A stretch of 64,000 bases of DNA from Thermosynechococcus sp. HN-54 (lineage in GTDB: Bacteria > Cyanobacteriota > Cyanobacteriia > Thermosynechococcales > Thermosynechococcaceae). Under the pieces are notes generated by a model. The model saw only the letters and a program-made list of their open reading frames with translations. It was not told the origin of the DNA and ran no database searches. The position numbers were made by a program, and so were the translations under genes. Each line of letters begins with the position of its first letter. Position 1 is the stretch's first letter. Where the stretch lies: assembly GCF_023650955.1 (NCBI RefSeq), contig NZ_CP098039.1, positions 1,984,001 through 2,048,000 on the forward strand. Direction: 5' to 3'. This document shows positions 37,794 through 46,703 of the stretch, in pieces.

Positions 37794-38372
37794 CTAGGTG
37801 TCTAAATCCTCTAGGTTCAAACTAACTTGACCCCGTTGACGACGGGCTTCAAGGGCTTGGGCAATCAGATCCAATAGCCCCGGTGCTTCTTCTTGAATCG
37901 TCAGCAATAGGCGTTCACCCATGGCCAAATCTGCATCGAGCGGGGGAGGCTCCTGTTCAACTAACTGTCGCAGTCGCGGTACAGTATTGTCAACAATTTC
38001 CACCAATGCCCCCAAGCAACGAAAAAATTGCCGTTCGGTGAGGGTGCTATCCTCAATGGGGAATTCAATCATCGCACGCACTTCACCCGCGTTGGGGTCA
38101 TACTCCCACTGCAACATTTTTGTCTGCCACGAAATGCACAGTAGGGTTTGCAAAATGGCATCGCGAAACTGGTGGGTTTTAATCCCCGGCAAGAGATTGG
38201 GGGCATAGAGCTTAAAAAACTCGCCCCCCTCATCTAACTCAATGACGACGATAAATCGCTCAAGGTGATCGCCGTTGACGCCCGTAATAATTTGGTGGTT
38301 GGGCGCATTCAACCGATAGTTCAGTTGGTGCCGTTGGAGATATTGGGCAATTTGGCTGAGGGCGATCGCCAT
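37794..38372 (-). CDS. Conserved cyanobacterial protein, possible YbjN/secretion-chaperone-like fold
   Basis: The 192-residue soluble protein has an alpha/beta N-terminal domain (IAQYLQRHQLNYRL, HLERFIVVIELDEGGEFFKLYAPNLL) similar in pattern to YbjN and type III secretion chaperones, a fold used for peptide binding. The C-terminal 60 residues are helical and acidic. I infer the fold by pattern, without clear motifs. It converges with the preceding zinc-ribbon gene with 26 bases between the stops. Confidence 0.65.
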   Translation of the reverse strand: MAIALSQIAQYLQRHQLNYRLNAPNHQIITGVNGDHLERFIVVIELDEGGEFFKLYAPNLLPGIKTHQFRDAILQTLLCISWQTKMLQWEYDPNAGEVRAMIEFPIEDSTLTERQFFRCLGALVEIVDNTVPRLRQLVEQEPPPLDADLAMGERLLLTIQEEAPGLLDLIAQALEARRQRGQVSLNLEDLDT

Positions 38373-38384
38373 GCCACGGTGATT

Positions 38385-38984
38385 CTACACTGCTGCCAAG
38401 GGTCGGTGGCTGATCGTTGTTCCTAAAACCTCTAAAAATGCCGCCAACCACCGGGGATGGGCAGGCCAAGCAGGCGCCGTGACCAGATTGCCATCCACCA
38501 CCACTGCATCTACCGCCACACTGGTAAAGTTCCCCCCGGCACTGACCACCTCAGGACCACAGGCAGGATAGGCCGTACAGGTTTTACCCGCAAGGACGCC
38601 CGCTGCTGCCAGCAGTTGTAGCCCATGACAAATGGCTGCAATCGGTTTTTGGGTCTCGCCAAAGTGCTTAGTGATTTCCAGTACCCGTGGGTTAAGGCGC
38701 AAATACTCTGGGGCACGGCCACCCGGCACCACTAAGGCATCATAGGTACTGGGATCAATTTCCGCAAAGGTGGCATTGAGCGTAAAATTGTGCCCCCGTT
38801 TTTCACTATAGGTTTGATCCCCCTCAAAATCGTGAACTGCCGTGCGAACCATGTCCCCAGCGACTTTATCCGGACAGACGGCATGCACAGTATGCCCCAC
38901 CATTTGTAGAGCTTGAAAAGGCACCATCACTTCGTAGTCTTCAACATAGTCACCCACGAGCATGAGAATGCGTTTGCCACTCAT
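38385..38984 (-). CDS. DJ-1/PfpI-family protein
   Basis: The 199-residue protein belongs to the PfpI/DJ-1 class-I glutamine-amidotransferase-like superfamily. The nucleophile elbow is [11 protein letters not shown], with the reactive Cys followed by His, and the [13 protein letters not shown] segment follows. Members are glyoxalase III-like enzymes, deglycase candidates or proteases. The actual activity here is unresolved. The frame extends upstream to 39101, but ATG 38984 with an AAGAGG ribosome site gives the family-typical start [12 protein letters not shown]. Confidence 0.9.
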   Translation of the reverse strand: MSGKRILMLVGDYVEDYEVMVPFQALQMVGHTVHAVCPDKVAGDMVRTAVHDFEGDQTYSEKRGHNFTLNATFAEIDPSTYDALVVPGGRAPEYLRLNPRVLEITKHFGETQKPIAAICHGLQLLAAAGVLAGKTCTAYPACGPEVVSAGGNFTSVAVDAVVVDGNLVTAPAWPAHPRWLAAFLEVLGTTISHRPLAAV

Positions 38985-39087
38985 GATTTCTTGCCTCTTG
39001 CATTGACCTGTTTTGATCCTGACATAATCTTGTCCCCTCCAAAAGTTAGGCTTAAAAAGTAAAAAGCGGATAGTCAGGTAGAGTCTA

Positions 39088-39873
39088 ATGGTAGAAAGCA
39101 AGACTGCTGCCGGGGTTTACTTTGTGGGGGCTGGCCCCGGTGATCCAGAATTATTGACCCTCAAGGGACAGCGGCTGATCCGAGAGGCCGATGTGATTCT
39201 CTATGCCGATTCCCTTGTACCAAGCGAGATTTTGCAGTTTGCGCCGCCGAGTGCCCTCTGTATTCCCACAGCGGCAATGACCCTTGAAGAAATGATTCCG
39301 CTGATGGTTGCAGCCGTCCAAGCGGGTAAAAAAGTGGTGCGGTTGCAATCGGGAGATCCTAGCCTCTACAGTGCCATTCACGAGCAGATCTGCCGCCTAG
39401 CCCAGGCAGGCATTGCTGTTGAAGTTGTCCCCGGCATTAGTGCCTATCAATTGGCCGCCGCCCGCCTCAATGCCGAACTCACCCTACCCGAATTGGTACA
39501 AACTATTATCCTCACCCGTGCGAGTGGCCGTACGCGAGTGCCGCCAACGGAAGAATTGGCCAGTCTAGCCGCCCACAAGGCCAGCCTCTGCCTCTATCTG
39601 AGTGCGAATTGTGTCCACCGTGCCCAGCGAGACTTGCTTCAGCACTATCCGCCCGAAACCCCAGTTGCTGTGGGCTACCGCTTGGGATGGCCCGATGAGC
39701 AGTTGTGGCTGGTTCCCTTGGCTGAAATGGCATCATTCAGTCAGCAGCAGCGTTTGACGCGCACTACCCTTTACCTGATCAGTCCAGCACTGGCAGTACA
39801 ACATCAAGGCCATGGCTCATTGCGTTCCTGTCTCTATAGTCCAGAACACCACCATCTATTTCGCCCTCATTGA
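39088..39873 (+). CDS. cobM: Precorrin-4 C11-methyltransferase
   Basis: CobM (CbiF) methylates precorrin-4 (or cobalt-precorrin-4) at C11 in the corrin ring of cobalamin. The 261-residue protein has the N-terminal tetrapyrrole-methylase motif [15 protein letters not shown], the motif [14 protein letters not shown], and a family-specific C-terminal pattern. It starts at ATG 39088, divergent from the PfpI gene. No cobalamin riboswitch is apparent in the 103-base gap. Other cob genes are not in the window. Confidence 0.95.
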   Translation: MVESKTAAGVYFVGAGPGDPELLTLKGQRLIREADVILYADSLVPSEILQFAPPSALCIPTAAMTLEEMIPLMVAAVQAGKKVVRLQSGDPSLYSAIHEQICRLAQAGIAVEVVPGISAYQLAAARLNAELTLPELVQTIILTRASGRTRVPPTEELASLAAHKASLCLYLSANCVHRAQRDLLQHYPPETPVAVGYRLGWPDEQLWLVPLAEMASFSQQQRLTRTTLYLISPALAVQHQGHGSLRSCLYSPEHHHLFRPH

Positions 39874-39910
39874 TCCTGCCTATAATTGGGATACGTTGTA
39901 GGCAAAGGCT

Positions 39911-40171
39911 GTGGGCAACTGGCTAAGCAAAGTACTGCTCTTTTTGATTCGCGCTTATCAGCGTTGGATTTCGCCCTTATTTTTGCCCACCTGTCGCTAT
40001 ACGCCCACTTGTTCTGCCTATGCGGTTGAGGCGATCGCTCGATTTGGGGCAGTGAAGGGAACCTATTTAGCGGCTCGCCGTATTTTGCGCTGCCACCCCT
40101 TTGCCGCCGGCGGCTATGACCCTGTACCCGATCTCCACAGCGACTCTTTACCTCCCACTCCCCCGTGTTAA
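39911..40171 (+). CDS. yidD: Membrane protein insertion efficiency factor YidD
   Basis: YidD is a small membrane-associated protein that assists YidC-dependent insertion. The 86-residue product has the canonical sequence [11 protein letters not shown], then [14 protein letters not shown], with the conserved cysteines, and [17 protein letters not shown]. It starts at GTG 39911, 37 bases after cobM. It is not linked to rpmH-rnpA-yidC here. Confidence 0.96.
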   Translation: MGNWLSKVLLFLIRAYQRWISPLFLPTCRYTPTCSAYAVEAIARFGAVKGTYLAARRILRCHPFAAGGYDPVPDLHSDSLPPTPPC

Positions 40172-40184
40172 TTTCTGGGAGACC

Positions 40185-41006
40185 CTATAGACCCTCTACA
40201 GCATCGGCATAGCTATAAATCTCTATTCCCAATGCTTCGGCAACGGGTCGTGCTCGATCATCCACCATTGGCGAGATCACGATTTTACGTTCAATTTGGC
40301 GTTGGTGGTGCCGTGCATAAAAATTCACCTTGCGATCAAAGATATACATCCCTGCCTTGTCAATTGAAGATTTAATTTCACAGGCGATCGTCAGACCGTT
40401 TTTGATGATTAAGTCTAGTTCCACCTGATCCGGACGACCAAAGACCTCGCCCTCATGGTCATAGAGGGTCAAGTTTAGCACTTCAACCCCGAAGGATTCC
40501 GTCAAGATACCAGCAAGTGCATTCCGAAAACTTGTTTCAGAGGCAATCCCCCAGCGAGCACCTAGGGCACCTATCGTACTCTCAAACCGTTTATCCAGAC
40601 GCCGAATTTCTGCAAGTTGCTCATGCCAGCGGCGATCCTGTTCCTCCCATCTGCGGACTTGTTCCTCCCACTTGCGATCTTGCTGCTCCCAGCGATGGAC
40701 TTGTTCTTCCCATTTACGATTTTGCTCTTCCCAACGACGAGCTTGTTCCTCCCACTTGCGATCTTGCTGCTCCCAGCGATGGACTTGTTCTTCCCATTTA
40801 CGATTTTGCTCTTCCCAACGACGAGCTTGTTCCTCGCGATCGCGCCGAAGTTCATCTAGAATGCGATCGAACTTAACGTCTGCCTCACGACGAGGAACGT
40901 ATAATTCCGAGACTGTGCGCAGGACAAAGTCCCTCAGGCTGGGATCTTGAGCTACGAGCCGAGGTAACTCCTGTTGAATGAGGGCAATAATCTCTGCCTG
41001 CTCCAT
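40185..41006 (-). CDS. DUF3782-type PD-(D/E)xK nuclease-like protein with repeated coiled coil
   Basis: The 273-residue protein has a helical N-terminus, a coiled coil built of RxWEEQxRKWEEQ-type units (residues about 60-130), and a nuclease-like C-terminus. The latter has GARWGIASETSFR, then Asp in VELDLII and Glu-x-Lys in ACEIKSSI, the expected PD-(D/E)xK active-site residues. Cyanobacteria carry many such genes of unknown role. The coiled coil contains two perfect 84-bp tandem units. A partial copy of its 3' end lies at 43260-43292. Confidence 0.85.
   Translation of the reverse strand: MEQAEIIALIQQELPRLVAQDPSLRDFVLRTVSELYVPRREADVKFDRILDELRRDREEQARRWEEQNRKWEEQVHRWEQQDRKWEEQARRWEEQNRKWEEQVHRWEQQDRKWEEQVRRWEEQDRRWHEQLAEIRRLDKRFESTIGALGARWGIASETSFRNALAGILTESFGVEVLNLTLYDHEGEVFGRPDQVELDLIIKNGLTIACEIKSSIDKAGMYIFDRKVNFYARHHQRQIERKIVISPMVDDRARPVAEALGIEIYSYADAVEGL
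40658..40825. repeat. Two perfect 84-bp tandem repeats in a coiled-coil nuclease gene
   Basis: The units at 40658-40741 and 40742-40825 appear identical over their 84 bases and encode the 28-residue coiled-coil unit of alternating RRWEEQNRKWEEQ and HRWEQQDRKWEEQ. Each contains two related 42-bp sub-units. Identity at synonymous positions points to recent duplication or gene conversion. The 28-residue length keeps the heptad register. Confidence 0.85.
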
Positions 41007-41065
41007 GAGGTGCTTCTAGGTGAGCTATCTTCAATTCTAGGGGATGAGCTGTTTGCGTTGCGGCC

Positions 41066-42229
41066 TTAACCCAAGACCTGTTTGAGCGCCTGAATTACCT
41101 GATCCTGTTGCTCAAGAGTCAGTCCATAGTAGAGGGGTAAGCTCATCGCTTCACGGTAATAGGCTTCGGCGTTGGCAAAGTCTCCCCATTGAAAGCCCAA
41201 TTGTTGATAGTAAGGTTGGGTATGCACAGGAATGTAGTGGAGATTCACCCCAATCCCAAGGGAACGAAGGGCTTCAAAGACCTCTCGATGGGAAGCTTGA
41301 ATCTGGTCTTGCTTTAGGCGAATGATGTACAGATGCCAACTGGAGCGGGTATCGGGATGCTGAAATGGGAGCGTGAGGGGTAAATCAGCAAGATATTGAT
41401 CGTAGCGTTGGGCTAAAAAACGTCGCCGTTCGACAAACTGATCGAGGCGTTGCAGTTGCTGTAGTCCAAGAGCCGCTTGGAGGTCGGTCATGCGGTAGTT
41501 AAAGCCCAGTTCCAGTTGTTGATAGTACCAAGGGCCATGGGAGTCACTCACCATTTGTTGGGGATTACGGGTAATACCGTGGCTGCGCAAACGGACAAGG
41601 CGCTGGTAGAGGTCTGGATCATTGGTGAGAATGGCACCGCCCTCACCTGTGGTGATGATTTTGACGGGATGAAAGCTAAAAACCGCCATTGTTGAGAATT
41701 CACAGCAGCCAATCGGGCGACCACGATACTGACCACCAATGGCATGGGAGGCATCTTCAATCAGGGTAAAGCCATAGGTCTGAGCCAGTTTGGCCAGAGC
41801 AGCCATCTCACAGGATTGTCCTGCAAGGTGAATGGGAATGACAACCTTGGGGAGAGTGCCTTGTTTTTTAGCAATTTCTAGCTTGTCTGCGAGGGCAGAG
41901 ACACTCAGGTTATAAGTCTGGGGGTCAATATCAACAAAGTCCACGGTGGCACCACAGTAGCGGCCACAATTGGCTGAGGCAACAAAGGTAATCGGCGATG
42001 TCCACAGGCGATCGCCCTCCTTTAACCCCGCAGCGATACAAGCTAAGTGAAGAGCCGCTGTGGCACTACTGACAACCACGGCATACTGAGCACCACAATA
42101 ATTCGCTAGGGCTGCTTCAAATTCAGGAATTTTTGGGCCTTGGGTGAGCCAGTCCGATTGCAATACCTCAACAACAGCAGCAATATCCGCTGCGGTAATG
42201 TCTTGGCGACCGTAGGGAACGATGCTCAT
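41066..42229 (-). CDS. pseC: UDP-4-amino-4,6-dideoxy-N-acetyl-beta-L-altrosamine transaminase
   Basis: PseC is a PLP-dependent aminotransferase that makes the C4 amino sugar in the pseudaminic acid pathway. The 387-residue protein of the DegT/DnrJ/EryC1 family has the lysine-containing segment FSFHPVKIITTGEGGA, with the PLP-binding Lys in HPVK, and IEDASHAIGG upstream. The stop of pseB abuts its ATG (TAAATG), so the two form a tight pair. Homologous enzymes act on other UDP-4-keto sugars. The adjacency to a PseB-type dehydratase and to pseF/G/I supports the pse assignment. Confidence 0.92.
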   Translation of the reverse strand: MSIVPYGRQDITAADIAAVVEVLQSDWLTQGPKIPEFEAALANYCGAQYAVVVSSATAALHLACIAAGLKEGDRLWTSPITFVASANCGRYCGATVDFVDIDPQTYNLSVSALADKLEIAKKQGTLPKVVIPIHLAGQSCEMAALAKLAQTYGFTLIEDASHAIGGQYRGRPIGCCEFSTMAVFSFHPVKIITTGEGGAILTNDPDLYQRLVRLRSHGITRNPQQMVSDSHGPWYYQQLELGFNYRMTDLQAALGLQQLQRLDQFVERRRFLAQRYDQYLADLPLTLPFQHPDTRSSWHLYIIRLKQDQIQASHREVFEALRSLGIGVNLHYIPVHTQPYYQQLGFQWGDFANAEAYYREAMSLPLYYGLTLEQQDQVIQALKQVLG

Positions 42230-43258
42230 TTAGCCCTTGCCTGGAATAAAGTTGGGGTCAACGTGTTTGCGAATCAGGGTGCGTAGTTCTTCCACCGTTA
42301 GGAAGCGATCGTTGATGCCAGAATTATAGCTGAAGCCCGGTTTGACCCGTGTCGCCCCTGTTTTGGTACAGTACTCCTCTATCGTGAAGCGTCCCTGAGT
42401 AGGCAAAATGGCATAGTACTGACCTAAATCAACTGTCGTGTAGGAATCTGAAGTGGTAATCATCTCTTCGTGGATTTTCTCGCCTGGACGAATACCCACG
42501 ATCGCCCGCTCACAGTCAGGACAAATCGCCTCTGCAACATCGAGAATGCGATAGGAGGGAATTTTCGGTACAAGGATTTCCCCCCCCCAACTGTGCTCCA
42601 ATGCCCATAGGACCATTTCCACCCCCTCTTGCAGGGAGATATTAAACCGCGTCATCGCTGGATCCGTAATCGGTAGGCAGCCCTCACAGCGTTTCTTTAG
42701 GAAAAAGGGAATGACTGACCCCCGCGACCCCATGACGTTGCCGTAGCGAACCACGCTAAAACGCAGCTCACGACCCGCAAAGTTATTGGCAGCAATGAAC
42801 AGCTTGTCACTACAGAGCTTTGTTGCACCATACAGGTTGATAGGCGCAGCTGCCTTGTCGGTCGAGAGGGCAACCACCTGTTTGACATCGGTATCGAGGC
42901 AAGTTTGAATGACATTTTCTGCCCCCATCACATTGGTGCGAATAAACTCAATGGGGTTGTATTCCGCCGCAGGCACTTGCTTGAGGGCAGCCGCATGAAC
43001 AACGGTATCCACTTTATTGAGGGCACGGCGCAGGCGATCGCGATCCCTGACATCGCCTATGAAGTAGCGGATGCCCGGATACTTCTCATAGGGAAACTCT
43101 TGAGCCATCTCAAACTGCTTTAGCTCATCGCGGCTAAAAATGACCAGACGCCGAATATCAGGAAACCGCCGCAACACCTCCTTGACAAAGGCACGACCAA
43201 ACGACCCTGTACCCCCCGTAACCAGTACACCGCTCTCCTTCGTTAGTCCTTGAGACAT
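42230..43258 (-). CDS. pseB: UDP-N-acetylglucosamine 4,6-dehydratase (inverting)
   Basis: PseB converts UDP-GlcNAc to the 4-keto-6-deoxy L-altro sugar by inversion at C5, the first step of pseudaminic acid synthesis. The 342-residue short-chain dehydrogenase has VLVTGGTGSFGRAFV (Rossmann motif), HAAALKQVPAAEYNP and LSTDKAAAPINLYGATK. The last supplies the catalytic Asp-Lys and Tyr-x3-Lys pairs of the inverting subfamily. It starts at ATG 43258. Immediately upstream lies a relic of a nuclease gene tail. Confidence 0.95.
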   Translation of the reverse strand: MSQGLTKESGVLVTGGTGSFGRAFVKEVLRRFPDIRRLVIFSRDELKQFEMAQEFPYEKYPGIRYFIGDVRDRDRLRRALNKVDTVVHAAALKQVPAAEYNPIEFIRTNVMGAENVIQTCLDTDVKQVVALSTDKAAAPINLYGATKLCSDKLFIAANNFAGRELRFSVVRYGNVMGSRGSVIPFFLKKRCEGCLPITDPAMTRFNISLQEGVEMVLWALEHSWGGEILVPKIPSYRILDVAEAICPDCERAIVGIRPGEKIHEEMITTSDSYTTVDLGQYYAILPTQGRFTIEEYCTKTGATRVKPGFSYNSGINDRFLTVEELRTLIRKHVDPNFIPGKG

Positions 43259-43259
43259 C

Positions 43260-43292
43260 CTATAGATCCTCTACAGCATTTCCATAGCTATT
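43260..43292 (-). pseudogene. Relic 3' tail of a DUF3782-type nuclease gene
   Basis: On the minus strand this reads NSYGNAVEDL followed by TAG. The intact nuclease at 40185 ends YSYADAVEGL-stop. The DNA matches at 28 of the first 32 positions, in the same orientation as the 40185 copy, so the two form a direct repeat around the nuclease-pseC-pseB block. No further nuclease sequence is seen upstream. It lies two bases ahead of the pseB start. Confidence 0.6.
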
Positions 43293-43566
43293 TTCTTTTC
43301 TCAGCAAGCAACTAGAGAGCTTATTGTACTCTGGAGGCCTTTATCAGAGCAGTGATCTCTGCTTTTCCTTATGCCATCGGTGAGCTTACTCCTTTCAGCA
43401 ATGGACTTTCCTCTTGCGGTTGTGCTGATCTTCATCTAGGATTATAGTCAAAGTAAGACTGAGCCTAATAACTAGGTCTGCAAGGTAAATAGACAAGAGA
43501 CTACTACTCTCTGACGTGTTGGTTGTTCAGTACGCAGCCTTTATTAGCACCTTCTTCAAATTAAAA

Positions 43567-44997
43567 ATGACTGTCGATATATTACTGATTGAAACATTTG
43601 CTTATTGTCCTCACCTAGAAACCTCTGGTGAGATTGCTATTAAATTCAAAAAAAATGATCTTGAAGTTGGCATTGTATTCATTGATGTAGATAATCCTGA
43701 TGACTACATTCCAAAGCCTAAATTCTTGATCCCTAGAAGTCGTCAAAATCGTGTAAAAGCTCTCTTTGGGGTTCTTAAGGGCTATAATATTGAAAATTGC
43801 TGGATAGAAATACCTGATGAATCATTAACTAACTTGCTCTTCGAGAAGATACGGAATCAAATCGATAGCTGTAATGATATTCGATCGATAAAAGAAATAA
43901 AGATACACGATCTTAACATTGGGCTAGGAGTTGCAAGCTCCTATGTTTCATACATGAAAGATCCAGAACCTTACATTAACAAAGAGTTAATTCAGCGATA
44001 TTTTAAGTCAGCGATCGCTACATATCTAACAACAGAAAAACTAATTAAACGCTTTAGTCCTCGTAAAATTATAACATATAATGGAAGATTTGCTTGCTCA
44101 AAGCCGATTGTTGATTTGTGTAAAAAATATTCAATACCTCTGCTATATCACGAAAGAGGTGCAACAAAAGAGCGATACTATCTATCAGATAATTCTCCTC
44201 ATGACTTCAAGGCTATTAGAACATCAATAAAGGAAATGTGGGAGCTTTCTGAAGTTCAAGGTAAAGACGAAATAGCAGAATCTTATTTTTTAAGAAAAAT
44301 AAAAGGTGAAGGAATTGGCTGGGTCTCTTTCACAGAAAATCAGTTAAAAGGGATGGTGCCTGAAAAAAGTAAAAAGTACAGATGGACGTACTATAGTTCT
44401 AGTGACGATGAATTTATTTATGTTGAAGGCTCAATAGAACATCCTATCTTTAAGTCCCAGATTGAAGCAATTCATTGGCTCATAGATTATGTGGCAAAAC
44501 TAAATGATGTAGAGCTAGTTATACGTGTTCACCCTTATAAAGAACAAAAGAGTCAAAGGCTCCGAGATTTTTGGAATAATCTTTGTGGTAAGAATGTATC
44601 AGTAGTCCCTAGCTACTCTCCTGTTGATTCCTATGCACTAGCTAAAAACAGTGATTTAATTATTGTTTATGGCTCAACAATAGGAGTAGAGGCTGCATAT
44701 CTAGGTAAACCAGTAATTGTTATTGGTGATGCTACCTATAGAGAACTTGATTGTGTTTACGAGCCATCATCTCTAGAAGAGCTAAGTGGTTATCTATCTC
44801 TAAAATTTCTTAATCCTAAAAATAGTAAAAATGTAATGCCTTTTGGATACTATTATATGACATACGGAGAATTATTCTCATATTACAAGCCTTACAGCTT
44901 ATTTCATGGTAAATTTGTGGATAAATATTTACTTTATGAAAACCAAATCTTTTCAAGATTACATGAATTGAAACTAAACTTAAGTCAGTTAACTTAA
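43567..44997 (+). CDS. Putative GT-B glycosyltransferase/capsule polysaccharide biosynthesis protein
   Basis: The 476-residue AT-rich gene product resembles KpsS/LipB-like and related capsule glycosyltransferases. The N-terminal half ends in IITYNGRFACSKPIVDLCKK, then YHERGAT. The C-terminal half has VELVIRVHPYKEQK and SYSPVDSYALAKNSDLIIVYGSTIGVEAAYLGKPVIVIGD, the sugar-nucleotide-binding block of the fold (quoted in parts). An upstream in-frame codon at 43516 is less likely than ATG 43567. The acceptor and donor sugars are not deducible. It opens the plus-strand part of the island. Confidence 0.8.
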   Translation: MTVDILLIETFAYCPHLETSGEIAIKFKKNDLEVGIVFIDVDNPDDYIPKPKFLIPRSRQNRVKALFGVLKGYNIENCWIEIPDESLTNLLFEKIRNQIDSCNDIRSIKEIKIHDLNIGLGVASSYVSYMKDPEPYINKELIQRYFKSAIATYLTTEKLIKRFSPRKIITYNGRFACSKPIVDLCKKYSIPLLYHERGATKERYYLSDNSPHDFKAIRTSIKEMWELSEVQGKDEIAESYFLRKIKGEGIGWVSFTENQLKGMVPEKSKKYRWTYYSSSDDEFIYVEGSIEHPIFKSQIEAIHWLIDYVAKLNDVELVIRVHPYKEQKSQRLRDFWNNLCGKNVSVVPSYSPVDSYALAKNSDLIIVYGSTIGVEAAYLGKPVIVIGDATYRELDCVYEPSSLEELSGYLSLKFLNPKNSKNVMPFGYYYMTYGELFSYYKPYSLFHGKFVDKYLLYENQIFSRLHELKLNLSQLT

Positions 44998-45017
44998 CTC
45001 TCAAGGAGAAATCAAAA

Positions 45018-45677
45018 ATCAAATCTTTTCTGAAAAAGCTTAAGTCGAAAATCAGTAACCCATTATGTCAATTTCTAAGAATTGACCCTATTAGACTTCT
45101 TGTAGGCTCTATTCGTTTAAGATACTATACTTTAAACTGTGGAATTAAATCATTGGAATCAAATGATGCATTTGAGTTGACTATGTTTGACAACATGAAG
45201 GCAGTTAAAAATCATAAACCAGACTTTTTAATGCTTCGAACGAACAAACTGATTTTACCATTATTGGGTATAGAAACAGTGTTTCCTGAGTCTTCAATTC
45301 TAGTAATTGATCCAAGAGCTGAAAATGACTAGCTTCGATTATTCAGTTGGGGTTTCAAAAATGTTAAAGGTCTAGACTTAATAAGCTACTCACCTCTAGT
45401 TGATCTTGGAGATATGCACTCTATGCCCTATGAAGATAATTCCTTTATGTCGCCCATAGAAGCTGAGAAGAAATTCGGATATTCAATAGAACCAAAAGAT
45501 GGTAGCTTTGTAAGATTAAATAGTGCTGAACAAATCTATGAACTCTTTGGGGATGTAATTTCACATATTTACTTCTGTAATAATGCCACATTAAGAGATA
45601 AGGTTGAAATTTTGCAACAAAACGGTTTGTATCCTAATTCAACTGTGGCAACAATTTTCTCGATAAGTAAGGATTAA
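45018..45677 (+). pseudogene. Degenerate class I SAM-methyltransferase-like gene
   Basis: One plus-strand frame runs through this region. AAGGAG at 45003-45008 sits correctly for a start near 45018, where the codon is ATC instead of ATG. An in-frame amber TAG lies at 45330-45332 inside ILVIDPRAEND. The frame then continues through LISYSPLVDLGDMHSMPYEDNSF, a typical motif order of polysaccharide-cluster methyltransferases. It jumps directly to MSPIEAEKKFGYS and EQIYELFGDVI, as if the part that usually lies between them had been deleted in frame. The three lesions mark it as a pseudogene. An ATG at 45414 opens an 87-residue remainder. Confidence 0.75.
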
Positions 45678-45681
45678 TTGA

Positions 45682-46695
45682 ATGAGATTATTTTCAAAGA
45701 TATACTTACTTAAATTACCAATTGACTTCCTTGTTTTAGGAATTTTTTTCATTTACTTCTTAAACTATGGTCAAACACCTCAAAGAGGTTACTTATTGAT
45801 GAGAAATTTATACGTTAAAACAAATGGATGGCTTACACAAATACTGGCAAAAATTTATAAAATTTATTTTCGTTACTCCAATGTAAATAAATCTTTACCT
45901 AAAATTAATCATAATATAGAGATTAAGCTTACTAAAATTTTAGATGAGTTACGAAGAGACGAATTTTCCGTATTAGAAAAAACAATAGAACTTTCTAAGA
46001 TTGAAAAAATCTATCATTTTTCACTTAATACTCTCTCTGAAAATGACAGAAAACTTTTAAGAGATAATCATCATCTTGGTAAAAAAGCTAGGATATTTTA
46101 CTCGGTTGATACTATATTTGAGTCAGAAGATATACAATCTATCATTTTTGATAATGATCTCTTGAACTTAGCTTACTTGTACTTGGAAGCACCTCCTGTA
46201 TTAGACTTAGTTACTATGTGGTGGTCTGTTCCATCTGATAACTCATGTCTATCAGAAGAAGCACAGCTATTTCACTTTGATTATGATAGATTTAAGTTTC
46301 TGAAGTTTTTCTTTTATTTAACTGATTTTAGTCCAGTGAATGGCCCACACTGCTATGTCAAAGGTTCCCATATTCACAAGCCAAGAGAACTTTTCAGAGA
46401 TGAAAGATTTACTGATGACTTGATACGCAAATACTATTCTGAAGATAAAATAGTAGAAATTTGCGGAGCACAAGGAACAATTATAGTTGCTGATACAATT
46501 GGCTTTCACAAAGGAAAACCCTTAGAAAAAGGATCTCGTCTATTGTTGCAAATTCAATTTTCCTTAAGTAAATTTGGACAGAGTTGTAAAGGTGTTGATG
46601 AAAGCAAAATCTTGCCCCAGTTCTATAACTATTATCAAGGTAATTTAATACATTATGAACCATTCTTCAAGACAAGATCAAAATACTTAAGATAG
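45682..46695 (+). CDS. PhyH-type Fe(II)/2-oxoglutarate dioxygenase
   Basis: The 337-residue product has an N-terminal hydrophobic segment (about residues 10-29) and a C-terminal phytanoyl-CoA dioxygenase-like core. The iron ligands appear as His198-x-Asp200 (LFHFDYDRF) and His276 (IGFHKGK), with Arg286 (GSRLLL) for 2-oxoglutarate. The motif order is that of the PhyH family. Such enzymes hydroxylate or halogenate small substrates and occur in surface-glycan loci, where they may modify a sugar or lipid. The substrate is unknown. It follows the methyltransferase pseudogene. Confidence 0.85.
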   Translation: MRLFSKIYLLKLPIDFLVLGIFFIYFLNYGQTPQRGYLLMRNLYVKTNGWLTQILAKIYKIYFRYSNVNKSLPKINHNIEIKLTKILDELRRDEFSVLEKTIELSKIEKIYHFSLNTLSENDRKLLRDNHHLGKKARIFYSVDTIFESEDIQSIIFDNDLLNLAYLYLEAPPVLDLVTMWWSVPSDNSCLSEEAQLFHFDYDRFKFLKFFFYLTDFSPVNGPHCYVKGSHIHKPRELFRDERFTDDLIRKYYSEDKIVEICGAQGTIIVADTIGFHKGKPLEKGSRLLLQIQFSLSKFGQSCKGVDESKILPQFYNYYQGNLIHYEPFFKTRSKYLR

Positions 46696-46703
46696 CACTA
46701 ATT

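Noticed and set aside
39000-39087. Cobalamin riboswitch upstream of cobM
   Set aside because: The 103-base gap shows no B12-box-like conserved sequence or room for the structure.
40600-40860. Regular repeats near 40.7 kb as a possible CRISPR array
   Set aside because: There are two contiguous 84-bp units with no spacers, coding for coiled-coil heptads inside a gene.
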